From NCBI RefSeq assembly GCF_030272615.1, contig NC_081410.1:140765349-140829348 (forward strand): a stretch of DNA of 64,000 nucleotides, given 5' to 3'. Each line of letters opens with the position of its first letter. Positions within the stretch are counted from its first letter, which is position 1. A model generated the notes under the pieces. It was not told where the DNA came from. It searched no databases and saw nothing but the letters and a program-made list of their open reading frames with translations. Below, one piece after another: positions 46,791 through 60,735 of this stretch. Made by a program: the position numbers and the translations under genes. The stretch is from Cryptomeria japonica. Taxonomy: Eukaryota; Streptophyta; Pinopsida; Cupressales; Cupressaceae.

Positions 46791-49700
46791 AGTATCAATT
46801 TATCATGGTGTTCAGATTATTGATATTTTTAGAAGAATGTTTTAGATATGTTTTGGATCAGAGTTTATAATTTAGGGGTTTTTTTTCGTAGGGAGGGGTT
46901 TTAGGACAATTAATTTGGGATTTTTTATTTTTAAGAATTTGAAAGTAATTACAAGGAGTGGATTCAATTATTGTACAGCTGTGTATTTTGGAAGAAATTT
47001 GAATGTAATTTTAAGGTGTAGATTCAATTGTTTTTTATATTAAAAGCAGCCAAAATAAGGGGGCTGACTCGGGAACAAAGAAACAGTTGTGTAGATTCAA
47101 TTGTTGTACAATTGTGTTTTTAACTCTTATTTATTGTGTTCGGGGCATAACAATTATGTTTTTGACTTTATCTATTTGTGAAGTTAAAAGATTGATAATA
47201 GTTATGTTTTTATTGGAGACAGACAAAAAAATACTATTTTCACAAGTCACCTCAAAGAAACAGCTAACAATAATGCAGACACCTTAATGAAACAAGTAAA
47301 CATATTGACAGAAGGCATGCGATAATAGATAAACAACTCAAAGAAACAACTAAACATGTATAGTGACAGAAGGCACGCATGCAATGATACTGTGTTTTTG
47401 AGTTACTCTTTTTTGGATGTTTCAAATAATTCAATGAATATGTAGCTAATATAACTTTATCATTCTTGACCTAAACCTCAAACAATGGATTTGAATTTAA
47501 CACAAAATTGACTTACCATTTGAAATTTTCAAATATGTAAAATTAACTCTATAACAATAACGATTTCTGCCCTAACAATTTGTCATTACATACATGCACA
47601 AAGTCAAATACAATAAATTTTTCATGACTTAATAGTAACCTTTCTTTTATTTACATTGTATCTTTCTCAAAAATTCCTTTCATTTGAATATTTTTAAAGC
47701 ATAATCTAATCTAACATTTAAGAGTTAAATTTTGATAGATAAAATTTAAGATAAATAGTTATTACTTTTTGATATGTATGAAATATAAAATTACTATTAA
47801 CTATTATTGAATTTAATAATATTTAAGAACACTTTAATCTCGTACACTACAAACTTAACATACCTTTAGTCTCGTACACTACAAACTTAACATACCTACA
47901 CACCAAACCCGAACATAATAATCTATAAAATAAAATTAAACATCTCTATGCTTTCATTTCTCTTTCATGAATAAACTTCCCAATAACTGTCCTCCATAGA
48001 CCTAAAGATGCCTTCTTTCTATTAATTATGAGTTTCTGCTTTTGACATTCTTTATAAACCTTTAAAATGGACCTCTTTCTGTTATTAATGATTTTCTATT
48101 TTAATACTTCTACTCTTCGATCTGGTGGTATACTTTAAATTATCTTGCTCACCATCCTTAAGCTTACAAGGACCCCTCCAACCCCCACCATTTTATTCAC
48201 CTCCCCTTTTTTTATTAGATTGGCCCAAGTCGCACCAGGTCACAATTACCATTTTTAACTTTATTGTGTCTTCACAAGCTGCTTCAAAATCTCGAGTCCA
48301 GTCGATTTTAGAGAGTACTTGTTTGTCTTTAATGGGTCATTGGGTAGTAAGGTGAGCTGCCCGGGAGTTGGACCCATCAATAAGCCTAGAGAGATCCATG
48401 GTGAGTCACATCCAAAATGCTCGATGATGTGCTTAACATTGGGTGAGTGGTTCCACCCCATGTCACCGACAGGCCTGTGATTATTGAAAATATATCAGTC
48501 ATTTAATAAGATTTTAAATATATCCATGCTATCCAATCTGTCATAAATTGTTATATTGTTGGATGCGGGGATTAAGATAAGAAATGCACATCGGTTAACA
48601 CCGTCGGTTGAACATGCCCTGTAACCAAAGTTGATGAATCTCCAATAGCAAAGAGGATCAAGGCTAAATAAAATAATAACCAACCACAGACAGAATTATA
48701 GAAACAAGGAGGAAGGATACTTCGATGTCTCCCCTTGAGTTTCATGTTATTTAATGCATCACATGGGGACCAGATCTGCATTGTTGTTATTTGACAGTCT
48801 GGTGTTCTTCACCAACAAATGGCATTATTGGGAGGGCCACCCCATTCAATGTTTGATTAAAAAATGCCATACATACCCACTTCGGAGGTAGTTTAATAGG
48901 AGCTTGTGGCCAATTAGTGCAGGCTATTGTGTTGTAGGGCTTATCCGTTTATTGTTAAAAGGCTTATAGAGAGTAATTTATACACCGTTCATTTCATAGG
49001 CTCCAAGACAAAAATAAATAAATAGTTTTGGTAAAAAGGACTAACATATTAGGAGATTTTAAAAGTTCATTCTACTATTTCGAAAACTAGGTGTTTGCAC
49101 ATGAAATCCAGCTCTGGCAAAAAGATATAGGCCCACATTGCCTTGAAAGCCTACAGCCAATTTGCAATAAAATCCATGTGTGATAACACCAACACAACTA
49201 AGAGAAAACAACAAAAACTTTAATTCTGCCTAGCAATATTTACCCTCCCTTCATTTCTATTTTTTTTATTGAGGTCCTCAGGTCCTCATTCAATCATAGA
49301 ATGAAGAGCACAGCCAATTCATCACAAAAATATTTTTCCCATTCCCAAAAACTTGTGGCAGCAAACATCAACCACGTAAAACACCAGGTTTAAGAATAGC
49401 TTTTACTATTTTCTATCACACAACTGATTCATCAACATCCAATTCAATCCGATGCCTAGCAGAGTAAACATTCAAAAGAAACAACCTGTAAAATTATTTT
49501 GAAACGTCTTTATTTCCTTTATCCATGAAGGCCAGCTAAATCATGAACAAGAACCGGCTAACCCACCATGCTGATCTAAAACATTTTGTGGCACCAGTCA
49601 TAAGAGTGAAACCCTAAGAAGAGTAGGGAAGCATAAAAATCAACAATAAAGTTTACTACTAAAAAGAGTATGAGATAGATATTTAAATCATTGATTAATC

Positions 49701-51135
49701 ATCATTGTCATAAAGTTAAATCATTGGTTAGTTATCATTGTTATAAAAATACAGATCTCAGGTCCTCCTGTAACTGAATCAGCCAGATTACAGGGGAGAA
49801 TTTGAAACATGTCATCAGCATTCACACAGTTTTCAATTGTAAGGATATAGTATATAGCTAAAACCCCCAATTGTTATTATCATTTATAATTCCCTTTCTA
49901 AAAACTTGATTCAGATTCGAACTTTGCAATCTTTCCTAACAGGAAATTCAAATAGATTTTCAAGGCACTTTCATCGTTACTGAAATTTATTGGAATAATA
50001 TTCCTCCAGTATTCTATTTGTAAGCAACACTAGAAGCCAATTATTCATGCTACAAGGCATGAACTAAACAACACAGACTGTCTTCTCAACCAAGCAGACA
50101 AATGAATGATAAGTCAGATGCTTTCACATAAATCTCTCAAGCCTACATGCTATCACCCCCTGCACACTTGCTAGCTACATCATTCTCAAAAATCAGTATT
50201 TTCATCAAAGATAATTTTAATGTTGCAAAAGGAAAAATAGTAGACTCTAAATCACCAGCAGCATGAGCCCTTTCAGAAGATTGGCATCAGTTATACTACA
50301 TAAATCCATTACAACCTTTACATGCAATACCACACATATAACGACACACTTCACACTGCATACAGATACATATAGAGTTCTATCAAACTGATAGCTCAGT
50401 CAAATAAACTAGTAGGTCTTTAACGTTCAGCCAAGCCTAGAAGGCAATGTAGCAGTAAGTTCCACAAAACGTGACTGATGTCGTTCAGTGGATGAACATA
50501 AAATTCATCTCAACAAACCACATATAATAATTAAGCAGTCAAGTTCAGAACTGCAAAGAGTTTTTGAGAGTTACTACATCTCTCTCTCATAACATGTTGA
50601 AAATGATGATACACTTCAATCCTACACCAGATATCAAAATAGAAATAGCTCCTTCAATGGTGAACTGGAATTCCCATAATCTCCACCTTCAATGAAACCA
50701 TTCCTCTCCCTGAAGGAACTAGAATGATACACTGGAGATGTGCAGATGCAGAATCTGCCCTACAGAATTGTCTTATCAAACAAAGCATTTCACTTCCTAC
50801 CTAAACAAGAAAATAGACACACTGCCCTAATTTTATAACCTCCCTGATAACTTCAATTTCGAACTAAACATGACCTGCTTCTTGATCTGTGCATTCCATG
50901 TCACAATATCCATGTCTTCCGTTCAGTTTCACAAAAGGTAGCTTTCAATGGTACAACTTCCCAAGCCACTCTAGCTGACAGTGACCATTTGGGTGGGCAA
51001 ACCTTAATGCCCAATATATATATAAGTCTCAGATATTCAAACATATGCATAGCATATTTCCTATAGCATCCCCAATCTCCAATCTCAACCCAAGTCATCC
51101 CCCACAACAACCAGATAGCAGGTCATGCACAAGAT
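46791..51135. other. Intergenic or intronic DNA without a recognised gene
   Basis: A 32-bp tandem duplication (TCGTACACTACAAACTTAAC at 47840 and 47872) is the only clear repeat. The right end (about 50600-51135) should include the 3' UTR of the Aux/IAA gene. No other exon or RNA gene was identified. Confidence 0.45.
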
Positions 51136-53432
51136 CTAGTTCCTGTTTTTGCATTTCTCCATGGCCCTAGGAGCTGCATGCAACATGAAAGTAATTTTTA
51201 AGCTAAAACTTCCACAGGTAAATAAACTACATGAATGCTAAACAGCTAAAAAAAGATTCAGAACAGCATAGGTAAATATTAGTCTTGCTACTGACGATAA
51301 AAGAATAATTCTAGTACCTAGGCCAATTGCTTCTGATCCCTTCATGATGCGTAACCTTTTGCAAGAATCGATAAACATCCTGCAGTAAACAGCCAAGTCA
51401 GCAAAATGTTATATAAGCTATCCGTGACTCCTGAACCACAGAGATGAAAGAACGCAATTTTTTAACCAATACTCAGAATGAACGAATCTTTGGTCCTTCT
51501 CTAAAGATAAGACATGTTGTGTAACATGAAATGGGTGAATAATTTTTCTCCTTAGATTTCGTGTTTAGCACAACGGAATAATATCTATTCCACTGAGATT
51601 GTTGATGATGGAAATTGGGGAAATAATTGAACTTCGGAGAAATAAACATTTGATGAAGAACTCCAACTATACTTACTCCCATGGGACATCTCCGCAGAGC
51701 ATCCAATCTCCATCTTTGTCCTCGTATGTAAGCACATATTCTGAACCATGAAGAAGATCCATCAACTTGCTCTCACTTAAACCATCCCTGCCTGGTACTC
51801 CATGAGATCCACACTGACCTGAAAATCATGATATAGACCATATTTAATTAAGACCCGAAAGTTATCATATTTACTATGGAATGCAAAATATTAAAATCAA
51901 TATGAGGAGAAACCCACCAATAGTGAAGCAACTGAACATCTTCTCCAATGCAGTGGACAACTCAAGGTAACAACTGTACAGTTTCAAATCTACTTTCCTC
52001 AGATAAGGAGCCCCATCCATGCTAACCTTAACATACAAAACACTTGATCCAGCCTTTCCTTCACTTTCATCAGTGGTCTTCGGATTAGCAGCCAGAGTAT
52101 TCTTCCTGAAAGATCGAATTGGTGGCCAACCTACAACTTGAGCCCTGCCAAATAAAACCAATCCCAGTTCTTACAACAGCTCCCCGAAAAATCCAATTTT
52201 AGTCCACCAAAATTGGTCCCACGGCCCTCAAACCAACACACAATTTTGTTAGAAAGAAATTGGAACTGACTATTGGGTATGTCGGCCTTTAGTATAGAAA
52301 ACTAGCCACACAAATTTGCTTGATAAGTAAGGGAATGGATAATTATGCTAGTCTTTGGCTACGCAGGGAACTAAAATGCAATAAGAACGCCAGAATTAAG
52401 CTACATGATAACACAGTTCCGGATATGTGAACAAGCGGATAAAATTCCCATACATAAACGTATATAGCCAATTGTGGCTCAAGTTAGTTCCCCAAATGAT
52501 TATTAACATATTACTTACTTGGCAGCAGGAGCCATTCCTGGGTCATTTGCAGAAGACATCTGATTCTTATTCGATCCATGCTGAGGTTCAGTACGAGGCC
52601 TCTCTTGAGGCATCTTTGGCTGTGCTACATCTTTAACACCAATTGAAGCAGCCCCATCCTTGACAGATTTTCCATTAATGTTAGCTCCGGCAGGAGGCCT
52701 GGAAGACACGAATGGGCTCCCTGAGTGATCCAGGCCCCCTGTATGCCATGATGTGGGGCCTTTAGGAGTTCCAGGAGTAGAAACCATTTGTGGCAAAAAC
52801 TTTCCCTGTGGATTTGCCTTTGGTAGTTCAACCTCAGATCCAGGCACAACTCCTCCTCCAACCGCTGAGGGGAACATCCACTTGCCCTCCACTGCGAACC
52901 CGCCATTGTTTCTAGCATCAGAAAAACAGTTCCTAGGCTCCATTGCTTCTGAGAAACCTCTCTTGGCACCAGTAACAATATTTTTCGTTGTAGGACTTAT
53001 CATGTTCCTCGTTGCTCCAGAGGACTGCATACTGTACTTGTCCTGGCCATTCTTCTCTTCTGGGTTACCCTCCTTTGTAGAATGCTGCTGCTTCTCAATG
53101 GGGAACAGTTTCTTCTCCTCCACAGCTTCAGTCCTCATTTGCAGAGACCCCAACAGAGAAAGCTCAGTGGAAGAGTCCCTGGGAGGGGAGAGGGAACCAG
53201 GGAGACCTAGTCTCAACTCGGTTTCCTTGAGGTTCAGATTGTTCTCTTCCCCATCTTGGCAAGACACTACGGAGCTCTCCATGGACGATGAAACCTCTGA
53301 CAGTCCAATATAATCGTGCTCTTTCAGTCCCCCAGAGGAGCTATCTTGACTATTTGTATCTGATTCAGTAGTTGAAGCTGATGGAGAGACCTTACCTAGG
53401 CCCTCCTCTATATGGACACCAGCAGAAGACAT
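51136..53432 (-). CDS. IAA: Aux/IAA auxin-response repressor, five exons, 460 aa
   Basis: Coding exons: 53432-52519, 52144-51918, 51818-51677, 51379-51318, 51173-51136, all with GT-AG borders (for example GTAAGT after exon 1, CAG before exon 2); the exon sum is 1,383 nt. Domain I is the EAR repressor motif [10 protein letters not shown] (residues 70-79), which in the family recruits TOPLESS co-repressors. KRGFSEA in the middle is half of the usual bipartite nuclear signal. Domain II degron [13 protein letters not shown] (308-320) is the TIR1/AFB auxin co-receptor site. Domains III-IV form the PB1 fold: [17 protein letters not shown] with its conserved Lys (344), then [19 protein letters not shown] and [14 protein letters not shown] at the C-terminus. 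It dimerises with ARF transcription factors in the nucleus and is destroyed when auxin is present. Longer than most family members (often about 170-350 aa), as in the IAA8/9-like group. It appears functional, with no stop or frameshift. Confidence 0.95.
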
Positions 53433-54535
53433 GAAAATGTTCTCAACGCCCCTCTTTTTATCTCTTATCTCTTTACAAGGTCAGAATATCAGCTACTGAA
53501 CTGATACCAATCTGATCAATATAAGCGTGAGAATGAGAATCTCTTTGGTACTGTTGCTGTATAGACTTTCCTCTAAGAGTTTTATCCTCAAATCTTCCTT
53601 ATCAAACCAACAAGAAAATAACAACCATTTTTAGAAAAAAATATTGATAATTATCTCATGAAACAAGATGAAAAAGGATTACCAAATCAACTCTGCTTAG
53701 TTCCTCCTGCAAACAACACAGACCATAGAAAAGAAAGTACAATAAACAGGCCTCAAGCCCTACTTTTTAAAAAGCTTCCGCAGAAGTTCAAGTTATAAAA
53801 ACCAGGCTTAGAAAACAATTAGATAAGTGGGCATGGAAGCTTACAATCAAACAAGTCCTAATAATTCATACAACTGTATCAAAACCAACTGCAAGCTCAT
53901 AATTCAAACAAACGCATGGGTACCCAATACCAAAATAATGGGCAATTATGGTTACAGAATCGGAAAATTCTTCACACCACCAGGCCTACTACCAAGCAGC
54001 TCGGCAATGCTACATATACCATTTTCAACTAAACAAAAAGACAGAAAAACTCAAACTCCTTATATAAACAGGCCAAGAAATACAACCCACTTTCCCACAC
54101 ACTGCGTGACAAATCTCCCCATTATCCACTCATGATAATTAGCGGCAAGAAAAAGCCAGAAATACAGCCCCAACAATCATAACACAAACAAAAAAACCAA
54201 CAATGTGCAAAAACTCATTAATACATTGACATGATTCATACCTTACAAATCCCTCCTTGTGCCAAACTTCTTCACCAAACAAAACAGGCCTTCACTCGCT
54301 CCCCTATCCTTGATGCCCAACAAAATTATATGAACAAATGAGAAGGTTGCAATGGACTTAGACCTTCTAGTGTTTCTTCTGCTGTATCACCACCAACCAA
54401 CTGTATCAGTAATATTATTACTAGGGGCCCTCCATCTCCCAACACAAAAATACACTTCTTTGTTTTCCCTACTCTACTTTCTCACCTCCTCATAAAAATC
54501 CCAATTTCCGTTAATAGACAGATATACACAATTCT
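53433..54535 (-). other. Upstream of the Aux/IAA start: probable 5' UTR and leader intron(s)
   Basis: No other gene is recognised. Pyrimidine-rich stretches and AG/GT candidates suggest a spliced leader, but I could not define the exon ends from sequence alone. Confidence 0.4.
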
Positions 54536-54539
54536 GAGC

Positions 54540-54865
54540 GAACTGGACATACGTAGACACTGCTGCAATTTCTAAAAGGCTTTCTTTCATTCGTTGTCTA
54601 ATAATTCTTGTGCCAAGCCATCGGACGGTGCGTGTTGACCGTGTATTTTTGACGGTGTCGATTGGATCAGGGATTTTTCTATTATTTAACGCTTTCGATG
54701 AATATTAAATTAGTTTAGAGGGGGTGAAAAATAGGGAGACAAAAAGGGACAAGCTGGTCCCTTTAGGGAACATCATGAGTTGGGGTGCCGGATGGTGACG
54801 GTGACACCTAACCGACCGCCGGGCCGCCCGGCGGTAGCCCCCTTTGCCGGGAAAGCTACCGGATT
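54540..54865 (-). promoter_or_regulatory. CpG-rich region upstream of the Aux/IAA gene, candidate promoter
   Basis: Unusually GC- and CG-rich for this window (ACCGACCGCCGGGCCGCCCG near 54810). A minus-strand TGTCTC auxin-response element is at 54741-54736. Position about 1.1-1.4 kb before the ATG fits a promoter upstream of a leader intron. Auxin induction of the gene would be expected for the family. Confidence 0.45.
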
Positions 54866-55479
54866 ATCTGCAAGAAATCCCTCTCTTTGTTCCTTCACTC
54901 TGTATCTTTCCTAAAACATTTTCCTTGTACTTTTAACCCTTTTTCTTTTACAATTTTATGCACAAATATTATTGGCGATGACCAATGACCACGCTCACCA
55001 TATTTCTCTAGTGTAAATGGTTGGACCGGGTCAAGTCATCAACTATTCTTAATGCTTGTTTTGCTTATCTCTGCATTATTTTGTCTAGAGATGTGGCAAG
55101 TGGGTGACCTCTTTTATTAGCAGCTGCATTATTTGGGGCTAACCGCTCACATGGGTTTCCATGTATTTAATCACATGCTACGAAGGTCATGCGAAACTAG
55201 TATAGCCCAGGTCAAAGTTATCAAACATCACATATAATTACAAAATTGGGGGCAATGCAAAGTTTAAGTGGTTTTTCTTAGTGTGTTTTATTTTTTTCTA
55301 TTATTATGATAAATATGTTGAACCTTCACATCCATCTATATCTTCTCTAAAGTTAGTTGTTAGGAATGGGCTAGATCATTTGAGGTTGTATTGTATTCAT
55401 TTATTTGGTTGTAGAACTTTATGTAAGTATGGTTGCAATTATAGTTGAAGGTGTCAGTGATGTGTTGAAGGGAGTGATG

Positions 55480-55790
55480 TGTTGAAGGGAAGTTGAGAAT
55501 GTATTGACATATGAAAGACAAAGCATGGAGGAATTTTGAAATGATATGACTATAATTGAATATATAAATGATATTCTTAAAGTTATGATGTATTGGCTTA
55601 TGAAAGATAAAGAGGTTCTGAAATAACTGTAGAAATTCATATAAGTTAGTTGGCAATTATAGCATAAGGTATTAATGATGTGTTGAAGGGAAGTTGAAAT
55701 GTATCGACATATGAAGGGCAAAGTATGGACAAAATTTTAAATGATATGACTATAATTGACCATATAAATGATACGCTTAAAGTAAGCTAT
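55480..55790 (+). repeat. Tandem duplication, period about 201 bp
   Basis: TGTTGAAGGGAAGTTGA begins at 55480 and 55681. Both copies continue with TCGACATATGAA-like sequence and AATGATATGACTATAATTGA. The second copy runs on to about 55790. Minus-strand ORFs in it come from the repeat. Confidence 0.85.
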
Positions 55791-55954
55791 GAATGATTCT
55801 ATAATTGAAGGACAAAGTATAAAATGGCTTTTAGATGACATGCTAATTATATCAAATTTGGCTTTAAATATACGTTTTTTTTAAGTCTTAATAAAGGTAG
55901 ATGAATCTAAAAGTATGATAATATCTACTATTTAATAAAAATGATATAATTATA

Positions 55955-56024
55955 ATTAAAGTTAATGCTCTAGAATGAAGACAATGGTGATTAAAGTTAA
56001 TGCTCTAGAATAAAGACAATGGTA
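55955..56024 (+). repeat. 35-bp tandem duplication
   Basis: ATTAAAGTTAATGCTCTAGA at 55955 and again at 55990. Confidence 0.9.
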
Positions 56025-58470
56025 TTCTTAAATATCTTTTTCCCCTCTAGCATGTATTATCATAAAAAAAAGCATATTTAACAAGCATTTTGGAACGATA
56101 TCTTAATATAGAACAAAAAACCAACTCCTTGCATCTTAGAAAATAAACCCAATTTGAGGGCTAAGTATAACAATCTACACCACATGTTTGAAAGACAAAA
56201 AAAAAGTTATATAGGATTGAAATGAAACCTTGCCCATGATTCTTGCAATAATTAGAAACAAATAAATCCCCGCAAGAATATTAAATAGGAGTGAAACAAT
56301 ACATGTTGTTTCCCATTTGCGAGTAGTTAATTTCTACAATATAATTTATCTCATTTAAGTAGTAGATTTCTAATATCTAATATCTTATATTATGTGGATT
56401 GGAGAGAAAAATGTTTCAAATCATGTATAGTTAAGAGAAGAATTGGTTGAGATGCTATGTTAGGTAAATCATTCTTTTTTCAATTAAATTAATTCCAAAT
56501 AATAAATTATTTATATCTTGCTCTAGTTTTTTATACTTATGTGGATGTGAAAATATTAGTGTCTATCCACATCGTATAAACTAGACCAATCACATCACAT
56601 CAAAAAATCATGTAAACAAAATTTAATGTAAAAGGTATTATCTTATATGGAACATATCCAATTGTTTGATTCATCGTAATTTTAAACCTTGATATTCAAA
56701 GGTATAATTTAATAGCGGCAATACAATGTGACTCTTAGAAAAAAACAAACCATAATAACTTTCAAAAAATACAAAGTTATAATGACCACACAAAAGGCCA
56801 ATTCATTTGTACATGTATATTTTAGATGGAATAAGAGTAGAGATATGGAAACTAAAATTAATGAATATGAACTTGAGCATTAAGGCGTGTTATCATGTTT
56901 GTCCCACATATTATCATCAATATAAAAATTACATGGTCTCAATGGCATTATCCCTATCAAAGTTACACACTTCATCACCTAATCAAAAGCGCTTACAACA
57001 AGCAATCTAAATGCACGTGAAGATCCACACTAATGGCTTCAACTATTTGTGCTAACACCAATTCTTCTAGTAAAATCCTTGCTTTGTCACAGTAATTTCT
57101 TAATTCATTGAGGAATCTCTAAAAAATACATAAAATATCATATAAAAATATATTTAAGAAGCATTGCTAAATGAAAATTTTGGGACTCAATCTTGTAGTG
57201 TCAAATTTTACTTCAATATCATCCTCTTTGTGTGTGTGATCCTTCTTTACCCAACATTTATAATTGATTTGAGAAATTTTCTAAGTGGTCCTCTAATGTA
57301 ATATTTTGTCTACGGGTGTTTGTTCAACATTTCTATATCTTAAAACCCTTGGTAATCTACTTGGGGGTTGTTAAATTTGTCTATGATTTGTTTTATACCT
57401 TTATCTAGATCTCAAACCTTCACAAGACTTATGCACTCCTACATTAGGTCTCGGGTTCTAAGTTCCCCTAGAACAGTGTTCCTCACTTTATTCTTCTCCT
57501 TATCTCCATTAGGTCAATGAATGAACTTGGACCTTCACACCCAATCAGTTGGTGCCATGTTCACTTGGTGACTCATCCCCTACATCCTCTCCTCTCCAAG
57601 TGCCTTCCCCATCCCTTGTGGTATTTGATTTCTCTTATTATTAGTTCATGTCATTCCTTGAGCCCCAATTTGATCCAAAGGGGGTGATTTTCTCTAAGTT
57701 TTGGTTTTTATTTGTAGGTTCAAAAATATCTTGAACCTTTAACAAAGTTCATAGTTATCCAAAATATTTGACCTAGGGCATGAACAAAGGAGATAGATTG
57801 AGAATTTGCTAACAAAAATAAAGTATCAGTGAATTCAATGATTCTTAAACTCACTCATGTGGTTAATAAAGTGCCAAAATCATTAAATATAGTTCAAAAG
57901 CAAATGAACACAAAGAAAGCTTGTTAGGGAGTCCATAGGTTGCTAAACTCCCCAATCCTCTAACAAAGCTCATTAGGAATTCAAAGTTCAAATAAATGTT
58001 GTGATGGTTTATGGTCAAAAAGTTCCAAGGTTCTTAACTCTCCTACCCCACTAAACATGGTTCAAGACATGCCCCTATCTTCACTCTCCTTATGCTCCTT
58101 TTCCTTATTGGGTGTAAGCCCCCAAGTGGAATCAAGATCATGGAACCTAGTTCTAATAACCTCGTTCCTCTTAACACTCAAATCCATATTGTGTGATTCC
58201 TCCCACATTTCCCCTTATTCCCATTCTTAAATCCTCCTCTAGCTTCAATCCCCACATCATGATCTTTCTTATTCTAGGTCCATTCTTAACCCTAATCATA
58301 AGTTTCTAGTTGGTGTCTTTTTCCCCTTCCCTCAAACCCCAAATCCTCAAAGGAACGCTTCACCTTGGACCTCTCCTTAACTCCCATGTGTTGATTTTTC
58401 CCTAGCACCAAACTCTCCTTACTAGTTCCAAGTCCCATTTCCCTCCCTACTCTCAACTCACTAGGTGCTT
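56025..58470. other. Intergenic, no gene recognised
   Basis: AT-rich on the left, pyrimidine-rich on the right (57300-58450). The ORFs are short and without motifs. Confidence 0.45.
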
Positions 58471-59521
58471 ACCGGAAGCATTAGCAATTTAAAATTTTAA
58501 TACCAAAACCCAAAACAATAATACCGGAATAGTAGTTAATCCAATTAAGCATAAACAATAATCACAAAATAAAATCCATCCACACAACACCAATATTTGT
58601 ACGTGGAAAACCCGGTAAAGGGAAGAACCACAGTGGGAAGCCTACCCACAGTTAGATAATACTTTTGTTGTAAGTATGTGAATTACAATGAAGGGGTCTG
58701 CACTTGCAGCCAATAGCCTAGAGCACACTGCTCATCACAAAAGGAGTCTCACTGACTACATATAAATCTAGACTACAATTCAAAGAAGTGTTGAACTGCA
58801 AAAGATAGCATCTCCTATGCCAAAGTACAGTTCTGGTTAAGCTCAATACCGAAGGACTAAATCCTCTTCCATAAACCCAATTCGATCTCCAATGATCGAC
58901 CAAATCTTCTTCCTGAATGATATTACATTATTCGCACATTACATTCCTTGACCATGACCTCTTACATTAACCATGATGATCTACAATGAGATCTTACATC
59001 TTATTTATACAAACCCTTGACCATAAACAATCAGGTCGGCCACCAGACAATAAATCAATTACATAATTACAAACCATGTCAGCTTAAGACCAAAACAAAT
59101 AATATCCAACACATAAGACATCCCAGAAATACAACAATAGGTCCTATCCACACGTTACATTAAAGTTGATCCATAACCTAGATCAACCAGGACCAAGTAT
59201 AGGTCCACACGCTTCAGCAATGATCTCCAATCCGCCAAGTCTCAAACATGATCACCAACAACATCCTAAAACTCCATCAGAAGATGCACCAACACCACTT
59301 ATGCAATCCATCAAAGATCTCCACCAAAAGATTTGTCAATGAAACCCTTGTTGGAACCAGAAACCAATCTTCTAAGCAAGCAGGATAGCATCCAATCACC
59401 AGACCGAAACCAACTGACCAAATATGAGTATAAGTATAATGAACAAGCCAATTCCATCACAAGATTATACTGGAGTCAACCGGATCATGTCAGATCCAAG
59501 TTATCCAGAAACCACTCAACC
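58471..59521 (-). repeat. Copia-type LTR fragment, minus orientation
   Basis: Carries the LTR landmarks in reverse: TACGTGGAAAACCCGGTAAA, CCACAGTGGGAAGCC and AATAGCCTAGAGCACACTGC. It ends where element I begins (59522), so I probably inserted into it. The left boundary is uncertain. Confidence 0.6.
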
Positions 59522-60685
59522 TGTTGGCATTTTTGTTGTTTATGTTGTGATTGTCATTGATGGACACACACACTTGTATTGAGATCCCCTTTATATGTAT
59601 GAGCTCATGCTCAACTAGTATTTGTTCCAATCGGTATGTTGTATACTAGTCTCTAGACTAGTGATTTTGCATAATGTGTTTCCCGGTCTGAAGCGGCATG
59701 TCGACCCCAAGCGGTACAAGGGAGCAAAGCGGCACAACACATTCTTACCAGTCTTCATTTTTGTCAAACCGGCAACCGGTATTTTGTATGAACCGGTAAT
59801 ACTCTGTGATGAGTAACCAACTGGCATTTTGTGATGAGTTACTAATCCACTGATTGTTTGACGATGCCGACACATTGACGGTGCTTTTTGTGTCGTGTTA
59901 TTGAGTATGTCTAGATTCATTGAACCTAGGAAATTGTAATGTAATCCTATTGGACCGACATGAAATCAAATTCCTTTAAAAGGACATCATGTCTAGGGTT
60001 TTAATTTGTTGCTGAAAGGGTTAATGTTGAGCTAGGGTTTGAGGTGGAAGTTGAGTTGTTGTGAGAATGATCTTATCTGAGAAGATCAAGTTGTAACTGT
60101 GAGAGAGAGAGAGAGAGAGAAGACTGAAGTAATGTTGGAATGCATTAGCTGTGAGCAATACTGGATCTAACCAAGCAGTTTGTGCTATTAGATAGATCAA
60201 ACACTTGTTGATTACTCACATCTTTGACAAGTCTATAGCCCTTAACTGGGTAGGCTTCAAAGCCTTTGTAAAATCCTCTAACAAGGTGGTTCACACATGT
60301 GAATCTAAAATCCTCTAACAAGGTAGTCTTTAATCAGACTTATCTCCTAACAGAGATTGAGATTCCTAACAGGATCTGTTCTGGTGAAGAACATTGTAAG
60401 ACCTTAACCGATCTGACCTTAACCGGTCTGGTTTCTATTCTGCAGATAGTGACTTGTGAGTTCCATCTCACCGTGGTTTTTCCCAGTTGGGTTTCCACGT
60501 CAAATATCTTGTGTTATGGTTGTATTGCTTTTGTGGGTGAATGCTTTATTCGCATTTTGGTTTGCATGTGTGGTAACCAGTTTGACTATCAGACTGCTTT
60601 ACCAGTTTATCTTTAGACTATGTAAGTGTTTTAGTGCAGTAGTTTTTGGCATACTAATTCAGCCCCCCCCTCTTAGTATTCATCA
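59522..60685 (+). repeat. 5' LTR of element I
   Basis: Begins TGTTGGCATTTTTG and ends CTCTTAGTATTCATCA. Contains a GA microsatellite (about 60103-60120), a TTTCCACGTCAAATATC block and a C-run before the end. Confidence 0.9.
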
Positions 60686-60687
60686 AT

Positions 60688-60699
60688 TGGTATCAGAGC
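60688..60699 (+). other. Primer-binding site of element I
   Basis: TGGTATCAGAGC, two bases after the LTR; initiator tRNA-Met type. Confidence 0.93.
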
Positions 60700-60735
60700 C
60701 TACCTTTCTATAAGTTTAACCACTTGGAAAGAGAT

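Noticed and set aside
52625-52978. 117-codon minus-strand ORF in another frame
   Set aside because: Overlaps the validated exon 1 frame of Aux/IAA; a shadow.
52753-53313. 186-codon plus-strand ORF
   Set aside because: Antisense shadow of Aux/IAA exon 1.
55360-55721. Two minus-strand ORFs of about 100 codons
   Set aside because: They come from the 201-bp tandem duplication and repeat each other's sequence.
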